Origin: Odontocerum albicorne
Taxonomy: Eukaryota > Arthropoda > Insecta > Trichoptera > Odontoceridae
Direction of reading: 5' to 3'
Assembly (NCBI GenBank): GCA_949825065.1
Contig: OX463844.1
Coordinates: 30,530,033-30,594,032, forward strand
DNA: 64,000 bases
Shown piece after piece: positions 9,876 to 21,249 of the stretch. Numbering within the stretch: position 1 is the first letter of the stretch; each line of letters starts with the position of its first letter. The notes under the pieces were generated by a model. It saw only the letters and a list, made by a program, of their open reading frames with translations. It ran no database searches and was not told the origin of the DNA. The position numbers and the translations under genes were made by a program.

Positions 9876-11692
9876 TTGAAAATAATCAGTGTAACAGCTT
9901 TCAATTTATAAGTACAATTTATTTTCTAAAAAAAGTTAGATTTATTTAGGACAAAATGATAAGTCTTAGTTTTTCAACTCTGAGAGCCTATCAAGTTATG
10001 ATATTAAAATGGTAAATAAGATAAGAATAATTAAGATATTTGTAAAGATCCTTTATATTTTTGTTGGTATCCAAGTGAAATTAATGTTTCTGCCGAAGAA
10101 ATATTTCATACTTGTTAAAAATATATCTTATAATATATTTTACACCAATAAAAGCATTTGGTACGTATAGGTAAAAACAAGTTCAGATCCGTTACTAGTC
10201 GTATTGGTTTTTATGATTTGCTTGATAGAACAATAACTTAAAGTTTCGAAATAATTACGATAAAAATTATCTTTTCCAATTACGTGTAAATAAAGGTACT
10301 CGTATGTGTATCCATGGAATCGGAAAACTAGATGGACATACATACTCTAGATTAGTTTGATCACCCTTCATAATGTAACTAAATTATAGACCTCGAAAGG
10401 AAGAACAATGGATTAATGTTTCCGATTACAAAAGGCAAATGTGTTTTATGTCCGATTCGAGTGTGATTATAATTTTATTTAACATTCTAATGCCATTAAA
10501 GTGATTGCATAAACTATTCAAGGCGTTCATTTAGATATTTGTATTTTTTAAGTGAAATAAACGTTTATTTAAATTATTTTTGTAATTTTTGGTTATCTTT
10601 GTGATACTCGGAATAATCTGAAAAGATATGAGTTGTATTTTCCTCAAATGATGATATATAATGATATTAGGCTATCCTTCATGATCGAATATGTTTGTCA
10701 GCCATCTTGTGGATGGAAGACACTTGTGCTTGCATTTGTTTATAGTGTGCAAGATTTAACACTTCAGCGAGCGAACAATCTTGAAAGATCAACCCATGAG
10801 TTTTGATGGCAAGAAGATCGAATTCCCCAGAAGGTTGGCAGGTATATTCTGCCTCAGCTTTCATTAGGCAGAGTTTTGTCTAAGACTTTTTGTATTGTTT
10901 AATAGCGCTGTAAAAACTTACGGTACTAGCTACAGAAAAACACTCATTCAGATAAAAAAAATGGTCTAAAACTTAAGCTAGTCCAAAAGTAAATCCACCA
11001 GGAAAAACCCAGGGCACTTGCTTGCTTATTGTAAATGCCAACCAATAAACCACGATCGCTGGCCTTTAATTGAATGATAGGATGTTATTTAAATGTAATT
11101 TGACGTTGACTACAGAAATTTGGTACATTGTATTGTATGAATGAACAATGAATTTTTGGAATGGTTGATTGAATGAAATTTTATCAGAAATTATTTTTAA
11201 TTTCCTTGAAAACTAATTGATTTAGCTAAGGCTGTTTTAACATTTAACTTTTCTTTACTCTTTGAAAGTCATGTTGTTGCTTGAATAAAATATAATGGTA
11301 TTTTGTTTTTGACTATTTAAAATATGTTAATTTCACCACAATAACTGGAAGCAAAGGATCGATTCAGGTTTAAATCCCTTTTAAATATTATATTTATAAA
11401 CTAGTGATTTTGTTTTATCTTCCTATGAAAGCTATTTATATTGAAACGAAGTAAAGATCGGAAGGATATTAAAATGTTCTAAAATAAGTCTTGATTTTTA
11501 AATTAGGGAATTTTTATTTGGAGACTGATATGTAGGGAAATAATTTCTTAAGTGTAAGAAATATGATTATATTGGCTTCAATTTTTAAACTTAAGTTCGA
11601 TTACGTTTTTTATATGCTATGCGTCAATTTACGTTAATCTGCGGATTCTCTGGTCAATGTGAACTTGGACAATTTACTTAAAAAAAATCTGC
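9876..11692. other. AT-rich stretch, one coding-like patch
   Basis: No recognisable element apart from the small - strand frame described at 10679-10864. The rest is AT-rich sequence without visible repeats. Confidence 0.5.
10679..10864 (-). pseudogene. Unrecognised coding-like fragment
   Basis: A GC-richer patch in AT-rich surroundings has a - strand frame with natural-looking composition: MKAEAEYTCQPSGEFDLLAI, KTHGLIFQDCSLAEVLNLAH, then YKQMQAQ and SIHKMADKHIRS before a stop. I do not recognise the family. No splice sites frame it convincingly, and upstream the frame closes with a stop a few codons before the first Met. It could be a remnant of a mobile-element ORF, a processed pseudogene piece, or an exon of an unknown gene. 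Confidence 0.3.
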
Positions 11693-12990
11693 CTCAGGTT
11701 GTATGATTCAGGCCTAAGTAGATGACTTTCCGGTTTTGATCAGAGCTAACACCAGGGCCTCGATCGAAAGCCTTCCAATGGTCTGCTTGGCCTGAATTTG
11801 TGAATGAGGATCGAGGAACATATTAAACTTCGCCACGAAATCTGCGGGGTACTGTTGAAGGGGTCTCTTGCACGCGCTCCTACAATTTCATTTTCAAGAC
11901 AAATGTTTGTGTCGTACGGGAGACAAGTTATCTCGGAGTGACACTCAACCGTGGTTTGCGAATGATTTCTCATATTATGTCGTCCTTGCCGAGTGCGAGA
12001 AAGGCATTTCTAACTGTCGCGAGCTTGGTGAAACCCATATGAGGCTTACCGTTCCGTACGAGCAGACTCTACTATAGTGCAATATTTTTGGGAATTGTAT
12101 ATTACGCAGTCAGTTCTTGGGCCTACAGAAGTTGACTCTCAGCTGCTAAGAGGACACTGATTGGTGGTCAACGGTGAACGCTGTTGACTATTGCCAAGGC
12201 TTATAGGACATGCTCGGCGGATACACTCTCGGTCTTAACGGGGCTCGTTCCGTTGGATCTGGAGGTCCAGAGTCGCGCCATGATTATCTTTCTAGGTAAG
12301 AGTTGGCCCTCGAGTATAGGTATTCTAACGTCAACCTTCACCCTTGTCAGGGATGACCCCTCACGCGATTATTAAAGCTTACCTAGAGTCTCGCCTCGGA
12401 ACTCGCCTCGGCACCCCGTGGGTGTATCCAAACTATTGGACTACCCGATTTCTCTCTGGCCACGGGAGCTTTAATAGCACATTCTTTATTTTCAATATTG
12501 TCAATTCCCTTGTAATTTTTGCGGTCATCTGGATCAATTCGCAGAGCACACTCTGTGGTACTGCGATGACAATCGAGTCAATATTTCCGAAGGGAACTTC
12601 ACTCAGCTTTACATCGGTTCATTTTCGGATCGATTGGCTACTCCAATCTAGTGGCTCCAAATGATAGTTTTGCTGACTTTAAAATTTTTTGTGAAAGTAT
12701 TGGCAACTTGCTAGGCTGTTTAAGCCACTTCATAAGTATATTTACTGCATTGCGAGTCATTTTCCTTCTGCCTTGATGTCGAACCTTAAGTCAGTCGTCC
12801 CTACTATTATTTTCTCACTCGGTTGTGTCGCCACCGGAAAAGGACTCCCTTTGGGAAGTTTCATCTTCGTCACTTCGTTTGCTCTCATAAGGAAAATAAA
12901 GAAGATTTCGATTTTCTAGTGTAAATCGCGCTGGATGGGGACATATTGTGTCCCCCATAACAGCATGGGCGGAGGTGGGATCAAACTAAA
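11693..12990 (+). pseudogene. R1-clade non-LTR retrotransposon, 3' part, decayed
   Basis: Spread over several frames on the + strand are pieces typical of the C-terminal half of R1-type ORF2. They are SYLGVTLNRGL and SLPSARKAFLTVASLVKP (thumb region), then KAYRTCSADTLSVLTGLVP followed by LDLEVQSRA (the 'KAYRTvS...vlaGvlPLDL' block), then RFLTGHGSF and ICGHLDQFAEHTL...C (the Cys/His zinc-knuckle-like end). A 3' UTR-like stretch ending GGGATCAAACTAAACTAAA follows. Several frameshifts separate the pieces; for example, the GHG block and the Cys/His block are in different frames. The RT palm is missing, so this is a truncated dead copy. No target duplication was identified. The region is clearly more GC-rich than its flanks. 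Confidence 0.8.
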
Positions 12991-14055
12991 CTAAATCTAA
13001 AGGTAATGTAAACATTACCTGGACATTTTAAAACATATGCTATCCTCTACCCGTCAATGTGAACATTAACTAGTTAAAGTGTGAAATATTTTTTTTTCGT
13101 ACATGAATGACGTGATTTAGTCAATGTTGAAAATAACTCGGGAATCTCAACATTAACGAATTTCGAAGATTAGAGTTAACTTACGAGTATATGTTATATT
13201 ACATATATTTATCAGGAGAATTTTCTGACTTTTACTACAATATTAATATTTTTTAATCAGTTTATATAATTTTGTATTAAATTTTTATTTCAGAAATACA
13301 ACTTTTTAAACAGAGTTATGAGAAATAATGTTTCTAATATGTCATGTATGATTTAGTTAATTCATTTTTCACATAATATATCAGTATGTTTCTTAAACAA
13401 AAAATAAAAGTTAAATTTACGAATGTTTATACCCTTATATATTGTGTCTCCAGCTGCTCGCTTCCCCTTAATCAGTTCACCTTCTAATGGTAACACATGT
13501 ATGTATATTTATATCAGTAAGACATATGTGGCATATAAAAACTGTAACACGCCCATTTTGGCAAGTTCGATGACATGAGGGTGGTTTTAAAAGTGATATT
13601 GTTTTAATTTATTAATTTTATACCTTCATTAGACAAAAACACTCTTTTCAAGAAAATCAGTTTTTTTTAATTATGCAAATAATATTAATGAAAGTGGAAT
13701 TTCTTCATAAAAATATAAGTCTAATCAAAAACAGTTTTTTTCTATGCCACTTCCCCATACTATTTTAAGATAGATACTTTTCCAATTTTATAAGTTATTG
13801 TAGGAGAGTACGAACAAATTTAAGACTATCGAACGTCCAGAAAAGTTATAAGCGCGCTATAAAAGTTGAAATTTATAGAGAATTAGATAACAACCATACT
13901 ATTTTTATTTTATCCGACGTATTATTTAAATATTAATTGTTGTGGAGGTTCGTGCATTTAGAAAAAATTGTGAAGTATCAATTTATGAAAAAATGCGTAG
14001 CAAAGATATCTGAAATAAACGCATGAATATTGCTTGGATGGAAAAGTATTGAGAT
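12991..14055. other. AT-rich intergenic stretch
   Basis: No genes or clear repeats seen. The sequence is AT-rich with scattered short homopolymers. Confidence 0.6.
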
Positions 14056-14061
14056 CTAGTA

Positions 14062-14110
14062 TCACTGCCTACCCCGCGAGACACGACGTGATGATATGTA
14101 TGCACGATCA
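14062..14110 (+). repeat. 3' tail of the family A retrotransposon
   Basis: CACTGCCTACCCCGCGAG followed by ACACGACGTGATGATATGTATG matches the terminal block of the other family A fragments (24.2 kb: CTCTGCCTACCCCAATAGGG, then CATGATTGGGATGATGATG). No coding remnant is readable upstream. Confidence 0.5.
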
Positions 14111-14734
14111 GACTATTCTGCGAATGCTCACACATATAGTAGACCCCGTCAATGGTCAAAAAGTAAGTGGAATAAAACTGAATAATATGGTTTTTGTTTA
14201 ATTCTCTTAACACGGGGTTCTACAAACCAAATATCAGTCTAGAAATTTTTATTAATTTTAATTATAGATATTAAAAATATTTGAAGGATCGTATAAAGCT
14301 GTGAAAGGAAAACACATTGCAAAAATAATAATTTACAAGTAACGTGATACTCAAACGTAAATGAATTTTCACCAAATCTAAGGAAAGGATAAAACTTGAT
14401 CACCTGCAAAGCTACGTGATAGGTGAACGAGCCATACTTTTGCAATGAACCTCACATTAACCTTGAAGTTGCCTTGCTGGTTGTATTATGGCTTTGATTG
14501 GTAAATATATATATCAGAAAGAGGCAGGTTTTGCTAAAGAAACCTTAAGCACAGCTGTTCGAATTGTTTTTTTTTCATTGTTTTCATTTAAGTCATTGTT
14601 CTCAATTTTTTTGAACTAGGTATCCCTACATTTGATAGTTAAAACATTAATTGTGATTAATAAGTCCACATTCTGAAACTTCGTGGTTTTCTTTCTGTTG
14701 CAAGCTGTTTGTTTTTCATTCTTATGATTCGTAT

Positions 14735-15060
14735 CAACTAACGCCTCCATTCTCGAAGAGTTGAGAATCATCGTTAGATTGTCGACAGTGTGCCTTCGGC
14801 GGTCCTCCGATTCTTTGAGCGCATTGCGCGTGGCCAGGGAGACAGTTTGGAGAGGTTTGGGGTTGCTGGAGGTGAGAAAGGACGACGCACAAGAGGAGGA
14901 ATCCCGATGCGTTGGACTAACCAGGGGAAACGCAACTGGACTGCCCCTGGTAACTGTCTTTCGAGCCGCGGAGTGCAGCGATAGATGGAAAGGAGTTTCG
15001 GAGGCTATCATGGGAGTCACGATGCTCAGTCATGAGTTACATTACAGGATCGATGTATAA
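14735..15060 (+). pseudogene. GC-rich coding-like fragment, possibly the end of a non-LTR ORF
   Basis: This patch stands out by GC content. Two overlapping + strand frames look coding: one contains GRRTRGGIPMRWTNQGKRN, the other AAECSDRWKGVSEAIMGVTM followed by LSHELHYRID and a stop at 15060. A 'GRxxRGxxxxRW' block followed by 'A.xDRWk' and a short end is how many non-LTR reverse transcriptase ORFs terminate, so a frameshifted C-terminal fragment is the best guess. The opposite strand is also open over 134 codons, which at this GC content is weak evidence of coding. Confidence 0.35.
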
Positions 15061-15129
15061 TTCACGTAAACTTATTTAAATTGGTGATTTAGGTATATTG
15101 AAGAGACGGACTAGGAGACTACAATGTCT

Positions 15130-15400
15130 TCCACCTAATAAACTAGCTTTAAGGTTTAGAATAACTGAAATAGGTACAGCATTCGTTATTCGTCATTGCG
15201 CGTGATAATAGTACTACCGCACGAAAGAAACAAAAAGTTCGCACATATCTAGCGCGTGTGAGTATTGCTACCAGATGAATTCTTTTACCAGATTAGGACT
15301 CTTTTTTCGGTTACCATCAGGAAGAAAACCTCATACTGGTAAAAATTGGGGGAAGTCAAGTATACTAACTAGGTCACGGAGAACAAACGCCTTTTTGAGT
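15130..15400 (-). repeat. SINE-like repeat (family S2), - strand
   Basis: The - strand begins GTGACCTAGTTAGTATAC (A box-like). It then has GATGGTAACCGAAAAAAGAG and, further on, AATGACGAATAACGAATGC and CTGTACC. The same blocks in the same order occur at 36180-36375, so this is a dispersed repeat. Its pol III origin is inferred only from the first block. Confidence 0.45.
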
Positions 15401-16379
15401 AGCCCACAGAGTAAGTCATTGAAAACTATTCGAAGCTGTGCTTTACTACATATCAATCTTAATTGTTCAATCGAACATATCAATCGCAATAGTTCTTTAC
15501 TACATATCAATATATTAAGTGCATGAGAAGCCAGCACACCTAAAAAGGATAGAAATTATTCTGAAAATTTAACACGAATCAAGAAGAATATATATTTTTT
15601 AATCTTCTTTTTTACTGCCTTTTATCGAAGGTTGACCATAAAAACAATCATCACTTTGAAACTGTAGGTCTAAATATGGATGTCGTGCTTTTTATATCAT
15701 TCACGAGTGCTTTTTAACTAAGAAATTCTACCCCCCGTCAGGTTTGCGTCAATTTTTTATCTTTTTTACACTATTAGTCAATAGATTGGACATTTTTCAT
15801 GTCTCATCATATGTCTCGTAGTTCAATTTACCACCGCTCCCTCCTATCTCGTCGAAAATATTTATTGATTCTTAAATCACGGACTCGTGCTTGGCTCAAA
15901 CATATTTAATGTCCTCTTTTACTGTCCACGCTATTGGAACCAGCTATCAGCTGCTATATTAGGATCAAACCATTGCCCATGCTATTATCATATATTAGAC
16001 TCGTGCCAAAATTGACGTGCTTCAAAAAGCAAATTACTAAATATTACACCTCCCTTCAGTGGCACAGCGTGTCTTCTACATATCGAAGATCTAGTAAAAT
16101 TTGTGATTGTTGTTTGAATTGTTATTTTCTTTTTTTATGTTTTAATGAATTTTTTAACATCAATTATATAAATTCTTCACCTGTCACTCAACACTACTTT
16201 GAACCTCAATTGTATTGTAGATTACAAAATATTATCACTTAGAAATAAGTCCGTCATATTGTACACCGTATAGTGACATATCAAATAAAGAAATAAGTAT
16301 AGTCAAAATATTCAAGTTCCCTTATTTTGAAGCCGAGCATTAATTCAATTTTCTTATTTAATAGACTCAGCACATCTAC

Positions 16380-16505
16380 ACGTTTAACTTTATTCACCCA
16401 CAAATACATAGCTTATATCTTCTCGTGATATGTTTATTTTCCAAAGGCTTCAATTTTCTTGCAGTACTTTTGTAAAAGTCCAGCCTTCTAGTCCATAAAT
16501 AACGA
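16380..16505 (-). pseudogene. Non-LTR ORF fragment at the edge of the 128-bp array
   Basis: On the - strand the sequence reads IYGLEGWTFTKVLQ then a Lys/Ile-rich piece. This is the 'LYGmEsWTLTK...KKIEAFE' region that follows the RT thumb in several non-LTR families. It extends beyond the first array unit, showing what the array was copied from. Confidence 0.55.
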
Positions 16506-17239
16506 TGGGATAGTTATAATCATGAAGCATGCAGCATGCGTTGTTGCAGGTCCAAACTGAGAGGTTACTGTTGCGAAGAAGTTCTTCATCTTGAAAAATG
16601 TAAAAGTCCAGTCTTCTAGTCCATAAATAACGATGGGAAAGTTATAATCATGAAGCATGCAGCATGCGTTGTTGCAGGTCCAAACTGAGAGGTTACTGTT
16701 GCGAAGAAGTTCTTCATCTTGAAAAATGTAAAAGTCCAGTCTTCTAGTCCATAAATAACGATGGGATAGTTATAATCATGAAGCATGCAGCATGCGTTGT
16801 TGCAGGTCCAAACTGAGAGGTTACTGTTGCGAAGAAGTTCTTCATCTTGAAAAATGTAAAAGTCCAGTCTTCTAGTCCATAAATAACGATGGGATAATTA
16901 TAATCATGAAGCATGCAGCATGCGTTGTTGCAGGTCCAAACTGAGAGGTTACTGTTGCGAAGAAGTTCTTCATCTTGAAAAATGTAAAAGTCCAGTCTTC
17001 TAGTCCATAAATAACGATGGGATAATTATAATCATGAAGCATGCAGCATGCGTTGTTGCAGGTCCAAACTGAGAGGTTACTGTTGCGAAGAAGTTCTTCA
17101 TCTTGAAAAATGTAAAAGTCCAGTCTTCTAGTCCATAAATAACGATGGGTTAGTTATAATCATGAAGCATGCAGCATGCGTCGTTGCAGGTCCAAACTGA
17201 GAGGTTACTATTGCGAAGAAGTTCTTCATCTTGAAAAAT
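16471..17239. repeat. 128-bp tandem repeat array, 6 copies
   Basis: Units start at 16471, 16599, 16727, 16855, 16983 and 17111, a constant 128-bp period with only a few mismatches (for example GATGGGATAG, GATGGGAAAG and GATGGGTTAG). On the - strand each unit reads LLRNSNLSVWTCNNACC, then MLHDY and IVIYGLEDWTFT, i.e. the segment of a non-LTR retrotransposon ORF around 'LYGxExWTLT'. Since 128 is not divisible by three, the frame does not continue across units, so the array itself is not coding. A palindrome GCATGCAGCATGC lies in each unit. Confidence 0.9.
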
Positions 17240-18657
17240 GCATTAAGACCTTGTTCAAACCCGAATTTTCATTTATATGAGGGTCAAGGTAATTTTACTG
17301 TTTGACACATTTAACTTTTTCTCTTCCATGCATCAACAGATTATCTGTTATATTGTTTTTAAAGATGGCCATGAACCATGTTTCATTAATATCTATTTTA
17401 AACTTTTGTTAATGCTTGCAGCTCAATCGTTTTCTAACAATATTCAGATTTGGGTATAAAATCAATTCATAAAATAAAAAATTACATTTATCGTTATTAA
17501 ATCACGTTTACTCTCTATTATCCGCTTTCTTTCATGCTTCATTATTCAAAAGATGTAAAATTTCGATGATTTATCGTAGAAACCTCCTTATTAAATTGAC
17601 AAACAAATGTTTAAACACACCACTTTTCCGGTTTGCCATTTGGAACGCTGTTGATTGTTTTGTAATAGCTCATAGTAAAATATTTCTTTCTAGTCTCACC
17701 TGCTTTGAGGTACCAGAGGCTCACCACGTTGTTTCCAGATTTTATCTTGGAATATCATTGAAAACTATCAATTTATTGTCACCTGCCTGGAAATATTTGG
17801 AAGCATGTATGTGTGTGTTATATTGTGTTTTTCCAACAGTTTTTTCGTTCCGATAATTCTAGCACACTTTTGTTCCTATATGTATTGTTATATAATGTGA
17901 ATAATAATGAGTCTTTCTAAATTCATTACTTTTAATCGCCAAGAAAAATATCTTACTGTTATTTGGTTGTGTTGCAAATCATATATAGGTAATTTATTAG
18001 TTGAAGTTTTTAAAAATTTTGTTACTGCATTTTTAAATACGAGTATCTTGATGACTATAAGAAGGGTTATCATATTTAATCCACACTGGTATCATGAGTT
18101 TGAAATTTAATACATTTCATAAATGGTAGCCATTTGATCTGTTTCATATGTGGACTATAACTGTACGAAAAATGCGTCTGATATCAGTCTGAGAAAGTGA
18201 ATTTAAATGTTTCTTAATATCTGGGTAAATTGGGAGCCACTGAACACGGGAAAAAAATATTGCTCTTTTAGTTTGACTTGCAGTGAACCTTATTTTAACC
18301 TTGAAGCAGCTGCGAAGTCGTGTGATAAATTTGATTGGTTCATGTGTGTTTCTAGCTGAGGAACTAGTCTAAGAACATTTAACTAGTCATTGTGTTGTCT
18401 AGTGAGTTCTTTGCTAGTTCTCTTTGTTTTGTAGGCCGAAGGAAATTTAAATAAAAATACACCGCACTTTAATTAATATGTTTATTTGATTTATAAGAAA
18501 TTTCAATGATTTATTATTAAAAATATCACTAAACAAAGCATAAATTGACTAAATATTAAATTATTTCTATATTTTAATTGAATTAATATATCCATCAAAA
18601 CGTAATGCAGAACGTTAATATTACACAAAAAAATGCACATCACATACTACAATTACA
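17240..18657. other. AT-rich intergenic stretch
   Basis: No genes seen. A segment at about 18281-18345 shares GTGAACCT, TTAACCTTGAAG and TTTGATTGGT in the same order with 14445-14510, suggesting an old dispersed repeat. Confidence 0.5.
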
Positions 18658-18661
18658 TTAA

Positions 18662-21195
18662 CACTTGCCGTACGGTGATGGATAGCGAGTGATCATGACT
18701 TATATTTTATTTAATTTCTCGAAATATACTGCTTGCAGGGTCTTCATACTTTATGTATTCCTCATCGAAACCTCTATGATTTGAATGATGTCATTAGGAA
18801 ACAAAACATTCATAGTTAATTCAACAGAAATTAATGATTTTAAATCGTGAATTGACGAAATGTCAAACACTCATTCTTTTTTGACAGTTCGTTTAGCGCC
18901 CGTTCCAGGGGTCGTCACCAGTTTTATAATCCTGATTGTTATTTTTTATTTTTATCTGGTATGTTTTTTCTATTATCATTTTTTATCTGGTATGTTATAT
19001 TGTACCATTACTCTTTTTATAATAAATGTACATTTTATTTATTATTTCATTTTCAAAAATATAATAATTGAGATGGCGGGAAATATCGACGGCGATGATA
19101 GCGATTTGGAATTTAAGGCGACAGGCAATATATCAGAATCAGAAGATTTTGTCGAGGTACAGGATGAAGTATATTCTGATTTGGAGACGAGTGAAGAAGA
19201 CGAAGAAATATTATTTACATCAAAACATGGATTCGAATGGAGTTCATTACGAGTACCACCTCAATCTTCGAGGCATCGGTCGGGTATCAAATATTCTCAT
19301 CGAAGATTCTGGACTGAGAAATTCAAGTATAAATGTACATTCCATAAAAGATATGTGTTGTCTGTTTGTAAATGAAAAGGTGGTAAAAGTGATGTTTAAG
19401 AAACAAATCGTCATTTAAATCGAATCATTCAGAAAAGAACCAACCAATATCAAAAGACGAGTTATATGAATTCATTGGAATATTGCTCGCACCTGGCAGA
19501 AATCGAACACGAAAGCTATCTTTGGCATCTAATATGGCATCAAAATCTGGGTTGCTGCCGACTGCGGCGGCATATGACGCATAACAAATTTACAGGCTTA
19601 TTCTGTATGATAAATAATCGTAGAGAGAGATAAATCAAGGTAACTGAGTAGTTATAGAAATGGTTCAACCGCAGTATGGCACGAACAGGAGGATAACCAC
19701 AGGTATTTTTATTACCTCCATCAAATTAGTCGATAATCTTTTATTAAAAGGTTTGACTCTAACTGGCACGCTTCGAAAAAATAAAAGAGTAATCTCACTT
19801 GAATTTATACCGTCTAGAGAGAAAACAATCCATAGTAGCTGAAAATAAAATACTTGTTTCGTGTGTACCACAAAAAATAAAGCAGTATTATTATTATCCA
19901 CTCAATTCAATGATGCAGAAATTGATTATTCAGAAAAACAAAAGCCACTATAGTAATTATACATCATTATAATAATACGAAAATTGGAGTAGATACGGGA
20001 GACCAAATTACTTGAGAGTACTCTTGCTCAAGGTCAACGAGAAGATGGCCTTTCCGTCTTTTTATGGAAATTATAGATATGGCTGCATTGAATGCATACC
20101 TCTTATGGATAGACAAATATCCAGAGTGGAAACAAAATAATTAATACCACCGAAAACATTTCACAAGAGAGTTAAGTTTGGAATTGGCAATGCCCAATAT
20201 CTTAAAAAGGAAAAATAGCAACAACAAGATGCTTTTAATACAGTTTTAACATATTGTGGCGAGTCAATATCCGAAACATTAGTAAATAATACCCTGTTGG
20301 CACCCCGTGAGGTCCTCAAAAGAGGAAGTTGTGGGTTTTATTAAAAACATTCGAGAAAAAAAACCAGGCTATTCTGCAATATTTGTCAAACACCTGCGTG
20401 TTTAGTAAGTAGAATATAGTAAAAAAAAAAGTGATTTCATGCCCCAATTGCGATAACTTTCTCCACAGGATTAAACTTTGATTATATGATATGTTTGTCC
20501 TATTTTCAAATTTTCTGTAGTGTTTATATTTTCCAAATTGCATATATTTTATTGATTTGAATTTCGTGTTTGTTTATATATAATTTTGAATTTCGTGTTT
20601 GTTTATACTATATAAATTTCTCGCCCTAAAACCTTGATTTTTGACCGAACGACGCAGCGTAAAAATAATATTCTTATGGAAATGCCTTTCTGTTTTAGCT
20701 CTTATTTTATCATTTCTTACCTTTATTTTATATTATTCGACATTTTATTACATAATAAAATGATGTTTATAGCTAATAACAAAAAATAACCTAGCAGATT
20801 TTGCATAATTTAAATTTGAAACATACATGTTTAGTGTACCCTCAGTGTCCAACGCCGTTACTGGCGTAATTTTTTAGCACAGTAAGGGAAGTGTTAAAAG
20901 GTTGGAGACCTCTTTTCAGTCATGCGCATTCTGAACGTTGCGCAGACCGAACGACGCAGTGGGAAAATTATATTCCTATAGAAATGTCACTTCTGTTTCA
21001 ACTATTATTTTATCATTTCTTACACTTATTTTATATTATTCGACATTTTATTACACAATAAAATGATGTTTATAGCTAATAAAAAAAAAAAACTAATAGA
21101 TTTTGCATAATTTTAATTTAAAACATACATTTTTAGTGTACCCTCAGTGTCCAACACCGTAACTGGCGTAATTTTTTAGCACAGTAAGGGAAGTG
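18662..21195 (+). mobile_element. piggyBac-like DNA transposon, decayed, TTAA target sites kept
   Basis: TTAA at 18658-18661 is followed by CACTTGCCGTACGGTG. At the right end, TTAA at 21196-21199 is preceded by a sequence whose reverse complement is CACTTCCCTTACTGTG, so the terminal repeats match at 13 of the first 16 positions. TTAA duplication and a length of about 2.5 kb are the hallmarks of piggyBac. The inside holds a broken transposase frame (19073 to about 20460). The right end is present twice: about 20643-20897 and 20945-21199 are about 255-bp direct copies, each ending GGGAAGTGTTAA. Confidence 0.85.
19073..20460 (+). pseudogene. piggyBac-like transposase, multiple frameshifts
   Basis: From the ATG at 19073: MAGNIDGDDSDLEF and an acidic N-terminus (SDLETSEEDEE), then WSSLRVPP, as in piggyBac transposases. 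Further pieces in shifting frames are NQPISKDELYEFIGILLAPG and NRTRK, MTHNKFTGLF and NNRRE, then FITSIKLVDNLLLKGLTLTG and TLRKNKR (after the second catalytic region), KNKAVLLLSTQ, RSTRRWPFRLFMEIIDMAAL and NAYLLWIDKYPEW. The last piece is a Cys-rich end (CNICQTPACL...CPNC) matching the family's C-terminal cysteine domain. Stops and frameshifts make it non-functional. The order of blocks and full span show it was once a complete copy. Confidence 0.85.
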
Positions 21196-21199
21196 TTAA
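20643..21199. repeat. Tandem duplication of the piggyBac right end
   Basis: Two direct copies about 302 bp apart share ACCGAACGACGCAG, TTATATTATTCGACATTTT, AAAATGATGTTTATAGCT, GTACCCTCAGTGTCCAAC and AGCACAGTAAGGGAAGTG followed by TTAA. A 47-bp spacer lies between them. Either a terminal duplication within one element or a second truncated copy inserted next to the first would explain it. Confidence 0.85.
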
Positions 21200-21249
21200 T
21201 CGAGTTGTTAAAATAAAAACAAAATATGTCAGTTTTATAGGCAGTACTA

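Noticed and set aside
16471..17239. CRISPR array
   Set aside because: Units are contiguous 128-bp tandem copies with no distinct repeat and spacer parts, and the genome is eukaryotic.
18860..19072. N-terminal extension of the piggyBac frame
   Set aside because: The upstream part encodes only AT-driven Phe/Tyr/Ile sequence. The family-like protein begins at the Met at 19073.
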